Shown here: in pieces, positions 33,207-43,611 of the stretch
How positions within the stretch are numbered: position 1 is the stretch's first letter
How the letters are laid out: every line of letters starts with the position of its first letter
From: Thinopyrum elongatum
Taxonomy: Eukaryota > Streptophyta > Magnoliopsida > Poales > Poaceae
Assembly (NCBI GenBank): GCA_011799875.1
Contig: CM022299.1
Location: 340,719,307-340,783,306, forward strand
Length of the DNA: 64,000 bases
Direction of reading: 5' to 3'
Program-made: the position numbers and the translations under genes
The notes under the pieces: generated by a model
Seen by the model: the letters and a program-made list of their open reading frames with translations, nothing else
Told to the model about the DNA's origin: nothing
Database searches by the model: none

Positions 33207-33970
33207 CCTCGCCTCGCTTTGAGAGTGCTCTGGGTTTCGGTGAAGAAGAGAAGGGACGGCGCAAATGGATGTGTGGAGAATAGGTGGAGGGGTGGGTGGC
33301 TTAAATAGGGAAAGGGGAAGGGAAGGGGAGTGGCACCGGCCGCCCTTTGGATTTGCTACGTTCAAACAAGCCGCGTCGATCGATATGCCACTTTAATTGC
33401 CAATATGTTTTAATTGCCACGTTGAATAGATGCGAGTGGATCAAAAAGTCTGAAATGATGCTCTACATCAAGGAGACAAGCGTGCGAGATGAGACGAACC
33501 AGCGGCAGCGACCGTCCCTGCGTCCGTGGCGGCTCGCGTGAAGAAAGAGGCCAGTCAGCGTCCGTGGCGGCTCGCGTGCAGAAAGAGGCCGGTCAGCACA
33601 TCGTGGCGGCGGGCATTGGTGCATGCAGGTAGGCTAGCTACGTGCATGCATGGCAGGCTAGCTGGACATGTCATGCATGCATAGCAGGCTTCTGTCGTTG
33701 CGGCGCGCGTAGGGCCCAACAGTCTAACTACGGCCCAACGGGCGAACAGCGGCACCGTCTGACGCGGCCCCAATTGTCAGGTCCAACGGGAGACACAGTC
33801 CAGCGCGGCCCCACTCGTTAGAGTTAACGGTCAAAGCACTGACCCAACGGCATCCACCGTTTGTGACCATTTCTGAGGGTTTCAGACAAGAGAGTGGGGA
33901 AAAGTGAGCAAATGTTAAGAGCGTGGGGATGAATGAGTATGGCTAAGTAACCAGGGGCACAAATGTAAAA
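33207..33970 (-). promoter_or_regulatory. promoter-like region upstream of the split ORF
   Basis: In minus orientation, TATTTAAG at about 33301-33308 lies about 95 bases before the ORF ATG, a plausible TATA box. Further upstream are a cluster of CATGCA (RY-type) motifs at 33619-33685 and two TTGGGCC (site II-type) motifs near 33712-33738. No TE coding sequence is seen. These motifs are known in plant promoters, but assignment of function here is inference. The BARE insertion now separates this region by 8.8 kb from most of the ORF. Confidence 0.45.
33520..33595. repeat. 38-bp tandem duplication
   Basis: GCGTCCGTGGCGGCTCGCGTG starts at 33520 and again at 33558, each followed by .AGAAAGAGGCC.GTCA; two copies with two differences. 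Confidence 0.85.
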
Positions 33971-34108
33971 ATCCCAATATTTTTATGTTTTTTGATTTTT
34001 TTTCGAAGTGGAGGGAGATGAAAGAGAAAAGGCAAATAAAAGCAAAGAAAAAGTAGAACAAGTAAATGATAATTTATGTGAAGGAACCTGTAGGTATTTG
34101 ATGATGTC

Positions 34109-34126
34109 TCCCCAACAATGGCGCCA
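34109..34126 (-). other. tRNA-Asp-like primer-binding site
   Basis: The minus strand reads TGGCGCCATTGTTGGGGA, close to the tRNA-Asp site TGGCGCCGTTGCCGGGGA known from Athila elements; the three differences are all transitions (G to A, C to T). Confidence 0.7.
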
Positions 34127-34137
34127 GAAATTCTTTC

Positions 34138-35576
34138 TGCTACTTGTGAGCTGCGTTGGGATTTCCCCAAAGAGGAAATGTGAAGCAATATAGTAGCGGA
34201 TAGTATTTCCCTCAGTGGGAGCCAAGTTTATCGAACCAATAGGAGAACCACAAAAATGCCTAGTGAACAGCAACTACACACATAAGAGTAAATACTTGCA
34301 CCCAACATGGACAAGCGGGTTGTCAATCCCCTTGAACTCGTTACTTGCAAGGATTAAATCTGGTAATGATAGATGGATAAACTGAAGAGTAAAATAAAAG
34401 AAGTAAAATTGTAGTAAGGTATTTTTGGTATTTGTAATATGATTTAAATAGAGACCGGGGGACATAGTTTTCACTAGAGGCTTCTCTCTCATAAAAATAG
34501 CATATGGTGGGTAGACAAATTACTACTGGGCAATGATAGAAAAGCGGATAGTTATGACGATATTTATGGCCATGATCATGTATATAGGCATTACGTCTGT
34601 GACAAGTAGACCGACTCCTACCAGCATCTACTACTATTAATCCACCAATCGACCGACTCCTGCCTGCATCTATGGTATTAAGTTCATGACAAACAGAGTT
34701 ACACTTTAAGCAAGATGACATAATGTAGATAGAACAAAACCAAGCATTATGATTAAACCCCTTCGTTTTACCCTTAGTAGCAATAATACAAATATGTGCC
34801 TCGCTATCCCTGCTGTCACTAGGTGAGGACAACGCAAGATTGAACCTACTACAAAGCACCTCTCCAACTAAAGGTAAATCAATCTAGTTGGCCAAACCAA
34901 ACGGATTGATCGGAGAGAAATACAAAGGTATAATAATCATGCATGATAAAGTTCAGAAAATACTCAATTACTTTCAATGAATATTCCAATCATAAACCCA
35001 CAATTCATCGGATCCCAACAAACACACCGCAAAAGAAGATTACATTGAATCGATCTCCAAACAGAAAATTGTATTGAAGATCAAAGAGAGAGAACAAGCC
35101 ATCTAGCTAATCATGATGGACCATTAGGTCTATGGTGAACTACTCACACATCATGAGAAGGCACCAAGGTTGATGTAGAAGCCCTCCGTGATCGATTCCC
35201 CCTCCGACAGAGTACCGGAAAAGGCCTCCAGATGGGATCGCGGAAGAACAGAAGCTTGCAGCAGCGGAAAAATTGTTTGGAGTGGCTCTCTATTAGTGTG
35301 GGATTTATGGGAATGTATAGGCTTGGAATTAGGTCAAACGGAGTTGCGTGGGGCCCACAAGCTCAGGTGGCTCCCCCTGGGGGTGTGCCATGTGATATTT
35401 TGGCTCCCCTGTAGATCTTTTGGCCTCCTACCAAAGCTTATAGGGTCAACTGGCACTGGGCATTGAGTTAATGGGTTAGTTCCCAAAAATGATATAAGTT
35501 GCATATAAAGCATCCAAGATTGATAATATCATAGCATGAAACAATCAAAAAATATAGATACGTTGGAGATGTATCA
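34138..35576 (-). repeat. LTR with TGATACATCTCC start
   Basis: On the minus strand it runs from TGATACATCTCCAACGTATC to CACAAGTAGCA (1439 bp) and shares the phrases 'gaccgactcctgcctgcatct', 'caatggcaacaata' type and the closing 'aacgcag' with the solo LTRs at 52495 and 57093, so all three are one family. The ORFs within it are not genes. Confidence 0.8.
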
Positions 35577-37520
35577 ACAACACATGGTCATGCAGTCTCC
35601 TGAGATCCCTTGATATGGTCTCGAGCGCTTTCGACGGTAGCATCGGGGTGCCTGCGACATGGAGTGACGACGCATTTCCTATCTGTACACTGTCCGCAAC
35701 CCAGGTCGCCGGAGGCGGTTGGCTACTAGAAGCAGCTTTGGCGGCAATAGAGCCTTTCTTCGGTGGTCTCTTCCTTTGCTTTTTCTTGGGTTCAGGTAGT
35801 GAGTCTATCAGACCCTGCCTGACCACCACCCCAGTGTTGTCGGGCTCAGCACTGCACGACTCTTGGCTAGTTGGCCCCTGGGTTGAGGCAGCATCTGGAG
35901 GCGTGTCCTGTGAGGATTGCATGAACAAAGATTTTTGCACTCAACCCGACGACATTCCTGCTCCAATACATCATCTATCTCATCTTCACGCTCATAGCCT
36001 GAGTCATTTGGTTAACTCATCGTTCCTCTGTCGTCATAGCCGGTATTGAGGTACCGGAGCGGGTCATCCTCCTCCATGTCATCATCCATATTTTCTTCCT
36101 CGGGGGCGACGTGATCAGCCACCGGAATAGTTGGACCCCCTTCCTCACTTCGTTCGCTCTCACCCAGCACAACATACAGTGGTAATTGCGTAGGTGGGGT
36201 GGTGGTCATACCTTGCATTGGTGTTGCCGTTGGTGTGCTCCCGGCCGACTCCACACGAAGAAGATTCTTCGGCCACAACATCAGCCAATTCTTGCATTGA
36301 CCCAGCTGCGCTAGGCTCTCATCGTCCTCTCCCCCCGGTTCGTACCGGAGGGGCCAAACCCTCGTAGCCAGCTTTCACACTCGCCATGGAAACCCTAAAG
36401 GCGTCACCAGGCATCTACCGGCCATGGAACAAGCAATCCTTGGGCTTCATTATCGTACCCTTTCCCACATCCACCAACTGGCCCTTGATGTGGTAGAGTA
36501 GGGTGCACAGATTTTCGTTGGCCTATGAAGACATGTGTGCGGCGTCAGAGATCCGAAAGGCAATAGAAACTAAAGATTTTATATGTTGATGAGGGTGCGA
36601 CGCGTAATTACCGTGAGGGCGTCGAGGTCAGCTAATGTCGAAGCCCTGCCAAGCATGCCAGAGATGGAGGACGGGCTACTATGAGCGGCGGTGGCGGTTG
36701 CTGGTGTGGTTGCGGTTGCGAGAGTAGGTGTCATGTTCACCGGGTTGCTCCCGACGAAGGTGGGAATGGGAAAATCATCTGCCTTTGCGTCTGGATTTTC
36801 TTTCACCCAGTTGACAACAACCAAAATCAAGGAAGTACACGCAGCTGCCATATCACTTCTATAGGCATCTACCGCTGGCTGGACTGCCTCATCTTTGGCT
36901 TTCTCAACCGTTTACGCCACCTTTACGTCGATGGTGACTTCGCTCAACTTCCGTCTCTGCCTTTTTGTCTCCGTGTCCTCGTGGTAGTAGTACTTCCATG
37001 TGGCGCCGTCTCCGACGGCGTGCACACGTCCATACTGCGGCCACTGGTTCACCGAGTTTCCCTGCATTATGTTAATTGCCCAGTTGGAAGGGGTGTCCCA
37101 CTTGTACTTCATCGACGACGAGTCACTTTCTGATGCAAGCCTATGTTGCTCTCTCTGCAAAAGGAACGTGAACCATTTACAAATGTGACTAGAACGTAGT
37201 TGACTTGATCAGAGGCAAATATAAGGTGGTAAATTAATAATTACCAGTATTCACATGTACTCCCTTGTCAGCGCGTCAGTGTACCATTGCCCGGTTTTCT
37301 TGTCAAAGTTTTATCGGCCCCTAATGAAGTCACGCTCCTGCGGGTCGGTGAACTCCGCCAAGGCGTCTAGTAGCCCCCGACTTTCATGTTGCACATCCTC
37401 CTTAGCCCACACGGGCCTCTTGACCGTGTAACCACGGCTTTCGAGGCGGTGGTTCTCGATGCTCCCGGCCTGAAGCTCCTTGAATCTCTTCGAATGGCCT
37501 TGGTTTCTTCGGCAGCGCAA
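35545..37520 (-). pseudogene. second CACTA protein (TNPA-like), fragmented
   Basis: Minus-strand frames at 37311-37520, 36912-37160, 36579-36851, 36012-36281 and 35545-35940 look like exons or shattered pieces of one gene: basic RFKELQAGSIENHRLESRGY, LAEFTDPQERDFIRGR, YGRVHAVGDGATWKYYY, an acidic EEENMDDDMEEDDPLRYLNT, and PEPKKKQRKRPPKKG (likely nuclear signal). CACTA elements often carry such a DNA-binding gene next to the transposase. Exon limits cannot be fixed. The last frame runs into the neighbouring LTR and is real only down to 35577. Confidence 0.5.
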
Positions 37521-37569
37521 GTCTCCTTGAATTTTTTGTAGTCTGGTTCTGTAATTGTTGGATTCTCGG

Positions 37570-38183
37570 CTACTCCCCCCTCTCCGCGTGCCAGCGCATG
37601 AGCTTTGCTTCCTTAGGATCTACAAAATGCCACTGCAGACGGGGAGTGATCGGAAAGTACCATACAACTTTCTGAGGAGCTTTCTTTCCGGCCTTCTTGT
37701 CCTCCAGTTGCGCCAGATTGTCCTCCTCTATATAAGCAACTCTGTCGCTAGTCGTCTTCTTGCGAAGCAGGTCTCGAACATGAGGGTCCCGCATGACTGA
37801 ACTTAGTAGCGATGAAGACTCCGTCAAGTCCGGCCTCTTCTCCGCCATGTCCGACCTCTTCTTCGCCATGTCCGACCTCTTCTCTGTCGCCATGTCCCGC
37901 GACCTCTTCTTCGGGTCCATCAGTCATCTCTTCATATGGCCCCATGTCGTTATTGACTGCCCCATCGACGCCTCATCATCATCTTCACTTACCCACCGAG
38001 TATAGCCATCCATGAAACCATGCATGAGCAGGTGCACCTTCAAACAACCACCCTTAAAGGGTCGAGCCAGACTCCTCCTTTGCATCTTCGACATGGACAT
38101 AAAATCGCCTTCAGGTTATTTTCATACATGTCGTCCACCGTGGATCGCAAGTATCTATCCACCATCCTTCCACTGACCTTCAT
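37570..38183 (-). pseudogene. CACTA transposase, internally deleted
   Basis: From an ATG at 38183 the frame gives a transposase-associated domain (VDRYLRSTVDDMYENN, CPCRRCKGGVWLDPL). After a one-base shift it continues HLLMHGFMDGYTRW at about 37990-38035. A 37570-37920 frame follows with triplicated KRSDMA units, VMRDPHVRDLLRKKTTSDR, then directly KKAPQKVVWYFPITPRLQWH and EAKLMRWHAERGE from the tnp2 domain. Sequence normally between these blocks (about 100 residues) and everything after RWHAE is missing. The protein cannot be an active transposase. Confidence 0.75.
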
Positions 38184-38404
38184 GATCGCCTGCGCGGTAT
38201 AAGCAAAAGAATTATAACCACGCATGCATGCATCAAAGTCATACAAAAATTCGGCATGACCTTCCCTTAAAATAGGACATATCGAGTTTGCCCGAAATTC
38301 GCCGAAACGAAAATAAATCGACATTTCAGCAAAACATACGCAACTCATGTCACACACATTTTGGCAAATACACATAGGCAACTCATGCCACACACAATTC
38401 GGTC

Positions 38405-38432
38405 ATATCACACACACACACACACACACACA
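38405..38432. repeat. (AC)n microsatellite
   Basis: About 13 uninterrupted AC units in the 5' region of the CACTA gene, preceded by partial 'catgccacacac' repeats. Confidence 0.9.
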
Positions 38433-38589
38433 AATTTCATTCTTGCACAACAATACTTTTTACTCACGTATCTAGGTGATGAGGCTGGTGTCGCTTTTGG
38501 GATCAAAGTGAACAAAGATATTTAATGCTCTTTCATTAATGAGAGGGAGGTGGGTACTTACTTCATTTAATGAGTAGATCTACTTGGGG

Positions 38590-38840
38590 AGAAGATGAAT
38601 CTAACTAGTGGAGAGGGAGAGAGAGCTAGTGAGTGAATGGAGTGGAAGGGGCAAGGGATATGGGAAGAAGGGAGCTGGAGAAGAAAAGTAAGTGAGGAAT
38701 GTGAGCCATTATGGAGGGTAAAGGAGAGAGATGGAGAAGGGTGGAGAAGAAGAGAGAAGAGAGCAAGTGGAGAGGAAAGCAATCTATGGGAGAAGGAAGG
38801 GGGAGGGAAAGGGAGGAGGAGGGGAGAAAAAGGTGGCCGT
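38590..38840. repeat. purine-rich GA/GGA tract
   Basis: A stretch of 250 bases with almost only A and G on the plus strand (for example GAGAGGGAGAGAGAGC). ORFs through it are low complexity and not genes. Confidence 0.8.
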
Positions 38841-38849
38841 TTTGGCTGG

Positions 38850-39222
38850 TGCACCTTAGCAGTAGCGCTGCTATGCCTATTACCTATAGCGCGGGTCATA
38901 TACACCGCGCTGCTGCTAAATAGGGCCCATCAGCTGCCCCGTGTACCAGTAGTGGCAGCATTGGGTATAAAGCCCCGCGTTACAACTATCAGGTTAGTTG
39001 TAGCGCGAGTGATATACCCAACGCTGCTACTATGGCTCGACCCGGGGTACCGTGGGGCCCACTTAACAGCAATGCGGGGTATATCAACCCGTGCCACTAC
39101 TACACTGTACCTGTAGCGTGGGGTTCTGACCCGCGCTACTACTACTACTACTACTCAGTAGCGCGGGCCATTAACCCCTCGCCACTGCTATTGATCTACC
39201 TATAGGGTTTTCCCTAGTAGTG
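38850..39222. repeat. CACTA subterminal repeats and right terminus
   Basis: Phrases of the type TAGCGCGGG and CCGCGCTACT recur in both directions about ten times, with TACTACTACTACTACTACT at about 39140. The terminus TTTTCCCTAGTAGTG closes the element. Such subterminal arrays are transposase-binding sites in En/Spm elements. Confidence 0.75.
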
Positions 39223-39225
39223 GCA

Positions 39226-39460
39226 TATGGTCATTTAGTCCTAGAGATTAGGGAGTCGATGAGCAGTAGGGAGTTTTTATCCTCAGAAAATTCATTGTGG
39301 TCAGAATAGAGTTGCCGATCGGTTGGTCAACTATAGCCGCTCCGAGAGAACTACTGTTGTGTGGTTAAATTCGGTTCCACCTTGTATCAAGGATTTGTGG
39401 CCTCTCGACTGTAACACTATAACTTTGCAATAAAAACTCCCTTTAGCCTGGAAAAAAAAG
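39226..39460 (+). pseudogene. 3' tail of an L1-like LINE
   Basis: Plus-strand sequence encodes the end of a plant LINE RNase H domain: LVLEIRESMSSREFLSSENS, then after a shift NRVADRLVNYSRSERTTVVW and LNSVPPCIKDLWPLDCN, then TAA, 3' UTR and an A9 tract at about 39452-39460. The upstream part is lost to the CACTA element or to 5' truncation. Confidence 0.7.
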
Positions 39461-39471
39461 TATATATAGTA
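39461..39471 (+). promoter_or_regulatory. TATA box candidate of the phospholipase gene
   Basis: GTATATATAGT follows directly on the LINE poly(A) tract and lies about 260 bases before the gene's ATG. It is the only strong TATA motif in the 500 bases upstream. Confidence 0.55.
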
Positions 39472-39725
39472 TTTTCCTCCGAAAGCAGGGCAGACCCTTC
39501 TGGGGCGTGTATATATTCCTTCCTTGATTCTTCTTCCTCTTCCCTCTACAAGTTACTCCATTTCTTTCCTCCATCCTTTTGCTTTCGGCCACTCTCTGCA
39601 CGTTGTTGGCCCGTGGGAGAGCTGGTGGCACTGTGGCAGTGACATCCGTATTTATCTGAATTGCAGCCTTGTACCATCAAGCTCTCCTCCGATTCTTCCA
39701 GTTGCATGCACACAAAGTTTCCCAG

Positions 39726-41686
39726 ATGTATCACTATCTGCGACTCTCTCTACTGCTGGTCACCACTCTCTCTGACGTAGCAATTGCTCCAAGATGGAGG
39801 GAGATCAGCGGCAGCAACCAATGGAGCGGCCTCCTAGACCCCCTCGACATCGACGTCCGGCGCGACGTCATCCGCTACGGCGAGCTGGCGCAGGCGACGT
39901 CGGACGCCTTCATCACGGACCCCGCGTCGCCGTACGCCGGGGCTTGTCGCTACAGCCCGGCCTCGTTCTTCAACAAGGTTCAGGCGTCCGATCCGGGTGC
40001 GTGCCGCGTCACAAGGTTCATCTACGCGACGTCGAGCGCCCGGCTGCCTGACGGGTTCATGGCGAGGCCGCTGCCGGCGGGCGCGTGGAGCACGGAGTCC
40101 AACTGGATGGGGTACGTCGCGGTGGCCACGGACCGCGGCGCGGCGGCGCTCGGGAGGCGGGACATTGTGGTGGCGTGGCGCGCGACGAAGCGGGCGACGG
40201 AGTGGGCCAGCGACCTGGACTTCGCGCTGGTGCCGGCGGCCGGCATCGTCGGGCCGGGGCGCGGCTGGTCGCAGCCGTACGTGCACAGGGGGTTTCTGTC
40301 CGTGTACACGTCCAAGAATTCCACGTCCCGGTTCAACAGACGAAGCGCGCGCGAGCAGGTAAATTCGTTGCGAGATTTCAGGTTAACAGTCTTAGATTAG
40401 TTCTATTTTGAGGAGTACTATTTTCAGGGTGTTATTAACAGTCTTAATTACTTCTCTAATCTGCACTCTCCTAGAATTGGAATATTATCGTCCCAACTGG
40501 ACTAGGTCGATGATCTGCTGTAGGGCGTAAATCCACCGGCATAAACAGTTCCCCATAATTCTCCTAGACTTGGAATATTTTTTGTGCTGGCAGTCCCAAC
40601 AAGTTCGCTGTTGTGCTGTTGCGCATAAATTCGTTCCCACTTCTGCATGGGGCTTGGGTCAGGACCGGGACATCTCGTCGTGTCATCCGAAAATCTGACT
40701 GAAGTTGACAACGGACCAACGAAATTGCAGTGTGCAAAGGCCAGCAGGTTTCACACTCGTTCTGCTGAATTCACGTACAATCCGACAACCTTTGTTTCTG
40801 AACATCACATGGTGTTGTTAATTGGGGTGGTTGTTGTTTTTCTCTACAGTCTAGAGTGGCAGAGTAGGAGAGGCACGGAATCTGTTTGCATTTTGGAACA
40901 TCTGCATTTCATACTCTAAACTAATATCTCTAAGGTGTTCACGGGTAGGGTGTGCTTGTATGATTTTATAGGGATGAATCTGCGATTATGCTGTGCTTGA
41001 AAAAACATTTGCATTTCATATAGGAGTGTTAAACGAAGGAACCATCACATGCTCCAAATATTTGACAGGTGCTGACTGAAGTAAGAGGGCTGCTGGATAC
41101 GTACAAGAACGAGGACTGCAGCATCAGCATAACCGGCCACAGCCTCGGAGGCGCACTGTCCACGCTCAACGCCATCGACCTGGTCGCCAATGGATTCAAC
41201 GTCCGCGGTTCGACCCGATCCCCTGTGCCCGTCACGGCCATCCACTTCGGCGCTCCCCGCGTCGGCGACGAGCAGTTCAAGAAGGCTTTCCACTCGATGG
41301 CCGGCCTAAGCCTGCTCCGGGTCCGCAACGTCCAGGACATCGTGCCGACCATCCTGCCGCCCGTGTTCTACGCCGACGTCGGCGTGGAGCTGCTGGTGGA
41401 CACGCGCAAGTCGCCGTACCTCAAGGAGAAGGCGGGCCCTGCCCAGTGGCACAACCTCGAGGGGTACTTGCACGCCGTCGCGGGCACGCACGGCGCCGGC
41501 GACAGCGCGGGGTTCGGCATGGAGGTGGACCGCGACCTGGCGCTCGTGAACAAGGAAGAGGACGCGCTCAGAGACGAGTACCCCGTGCCGGCGATGTGGT
41601 GGGCGGAGAATAACAAGGGCATGGTCAAGAACGCCACTGGACACTGGGTGCTGCACGACCACGAGGAGGGTAACCTTGCGTTGTGA
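39726..41686 (+). CDS. class II phospholipase A1 (PLA1-II, DAD1-like lipase), two exons
   Basis: Exon 1 is 39726-40358 and exon 2 is 41069-41686, with a GT-AG intron of 710 bp in phase 0; the joined frame is open and predicts 416 residues, normal for this family. Conserved parts are RWREISGSNQWSGLLDPLDI and VRRDVIRYGELAQATSDAF near the N-terminus, and DIVVAWRATKRATEWASDLD. Exon 2 has the lipase box ITGHSLGGALSTLNA (nucleophile Ser), VRNVQDIVP (likely catalytic Asp) and NLEGYLHAVAG (likely His), ending HWVLHDHEEG. The enzyme releases the sn-1 acyl chain of phospholipids or galactolipids. The first 20 residues (YLRLSLLLVTTLSDVAIA) are hydrophobic and could target it to membrane or plastid, unlike cytosolic relatives. 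It is very GC-rich compared with its surroundings. No in-frame ATG lies upstream. It appears intact. Confidence 0.9.
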
Positions 41687-41913
41687 TGATTTTTTTTTGT
41701 CTAAGATCGTTGAAAGGCTTTTTACGAAATATAATACTGCCTCTTATCGAAAGTGTAAGCTGGTTTTCTGAACTTTTTACCGTCAAATATTTCTGTGTTT
41801 GTCATTCTGCAAGGAAAAATTACTAGCATCAGACAATGCACTACAATTACTTTATATGACATGATATGTTTGCACCGATTTTTTTTTTGAGGGTCAAACG
41901 CTGCTTTTATTAC

Positions 41914-43611
41914 TTAGTCCACGACCAAATCATCCCTAATAACATCACTAATACAAACTGGAGGAACATTAAACCAGGTTTTACAAAACAAATTCATGCA
42001 GCCTCCCCTCGCAAGATTATGAGCCGCTTTGTTCGCCGATCTTCTAGACCAGATCACCCGGTGTTTGTCCACACCATTAAGCAGCTCCTTGATCTCCTCA
42101 ATAAGAGGGCCAAATCTCGACCTGTCACGATCACTGGATTGAAGCACTTGTGCTACTGCCTGATTGTCCGTCTCTAGACATATCTTTTCTGTACCAAGCT
42201 CCACCGCTAGCTGGACTCCTCGCCTGCATGCCAATAATTCTGCATGTTCGGGTACGATGACGTTAGAGAAAAAATGGCAGGCCCCTGCACGGAACATGCC
42301 ATAATGGTCGCGGATGACCACTCCTCCGCCTGCCAATGCTCCTTCCTTCTTCACAGCTCCATCGACATTAACTTTCAACCAACCAACCTCTGGAGGACTC
42401 CAAGGCGTGGTGACAGCAGGTACTACAGATCTTTCCTTTGGTGTATGGATTGCAACCCATTCGTCCAGCAGCACCCAGATCCTGCCAACCATATCGCGAG
42501 CGCATTCAATTTGCTTCCCATCCGTACAAGCATTCCTAGCCAGCCACAAATGATATAAAGACATAATAATCACTGCTTTCTCCCCTTCCTTCTGTCTGCC
42601 AAACCACTCAAGCATCCATAAGCTCAGCTTAGCCTGAGAATCAACATGCTTGGGAGGACTGAAATCGCAGCCACTGCCACGAGCTTCAAGCAGCAGGCTC
42701 CAGCATTGTTTGGCGAACGGACACCTCCAGAACCGATGAAGAGCCGTCTCCTCCCGTTTGCAAACAACACAGCGTATTCCCTCCTTAATTTTTCTCCTTT
42801 GAAGCTCAGCTCCCACTGCCAGACCGTTCTTCAGAAGCCGCCAAACATGGATCTTCGCCTTGCCTGGGACCTCCGTATTCCACAGTTCATTCCATCCTTG
42901 CCTCGTGGCCACCGAAGAGGAGCAGGTCGGGCTGTCCCGTTTCTGCTCCCGTAGCTGCATCTCAAGATGATACGCGGATTGGACCGTGAAGCATCCATTT
43001 TTAGTGTAATTCCATGCTTGGTAATCTTCACGTCCTACTCCACCTATAGCCACTTGGCGAATATCCTCTATATCAGCTGCAAAGAAGGCTCGGTTCAATG
43101 TGGCCCTATCCCATTCCTTGCCTGAATAGTCCAAGAGATCATCCACAGTGTTAATGTTTGTGGCATCCTTTATCCCGATCGGAGTTCTCAGACCCTCCCT
43201 TGGTATCCAATTGTCGGTCCACACTCTAACTTTTCTGCCATCTCCTATCCTCCACACAAGGCCTTCTCTCAGCAAACTGCGGCCATGAACAATGCTCTTC
43301 CACGTGGTTGAGGCACTGTTTGGACATGGCGCGTCCAAAAACTCAGAGTCTTGATAATATCTAGCCTTGAGCACTCTTGCGCATAATGAGTCTGGGGCAA
43401 TCAATAGTCTCCACCCTTGTTTCGCCAGGAGGGCCTTGTTGAAAGCTTCATAATCCCTAAAACCCATCCCTCCAATACTTTTGCTTTTGCACATTTTATC
43501 CCACGCGACCCAGTGCACCTTCCGCTTCCCATTTTCAGCTCCCCACCAAAATTTAGAGGAAATACTTGTCAGGTTCCGGCACAATTTTTTGGTGAACTGG
43601 AAACAACTCAT
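41914..43611 (-). pseudogene. LINE ORF2 C-terminal half: zf-RVT and RNase H
   Basis: The frame after the disruption carries the conserved SCFQFTKKLCRNLTSISSKF, WWGAENGKRKVHWVAWDKMC and MGFRDYEAFNKALLAKQGWR, the zf-RVT knuckle (CVVCKREETALHRFWRCPFA), and a plant-type RNase H: GWLKVNVDGAVKKEGALAGG (Asp), EHAELLACRRG (Glu), ETDNQAVAQVL (Asp) and RSANKAAHNLAR. It ends at 41914 about 25 bases before the poly(A). A terminal RNase H is typical of one clade of plant L1 elements. Confidence 0.85.

Larger units (their letters stand above)
33975..35576 (-). mobile_element. truncated gypsy element end: LTR, PBS and leader start
   Basis: The LTR (34138-35576) is followed on the minus strand by an Athila-type PBS and about 130 bases of leader ending near 33975. 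No coding part and no second LTR are adjacent. It is a remnant; both its 3' part and the left portion of the neighbouring CACTA element are missing, which suggests a deletion at this joint. Confidence 0.65.
35577..39222 (-). mobile_element. CACTA (En/Spm-type) transposon, left end missing
   Basis: The right end reads CCCTAGTAGTG at 39212-39222, which on the minus strand is CACTACTAGGG, the CACTA terminus. Next to it is a subterminal region of repeated 'gtagcgcggg' and 'ccgcgctact' phrases. Inside are minus-strand remnants of the transposase and a second protein. The expected other end is not found; the sequence stops at an LTR at 35576. A 3-bp target duplication (GCA at 39223-39225) can therefore not be paired. 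Confidence 0.8.

Noticed and set aside
34341..34859. 172-codon minus-strand ORF
   Set aside because: It lies entirely inside an LTR and has no match to any retroelement domain; related LTRs do not keep the frame.
38567..38923. ORFs through the purine-rich tract
   Set aside because: Low-complexity GA repeats give stop-poor frames on both strands; no protein feature.
39834..40411. Long ORFs antisense or shifted to the phospholipase exon 1
   Set aside because: GC-rich coding sequence commonly opens several frames; only the frame with conserved lipase blocks and correct splicing is real.
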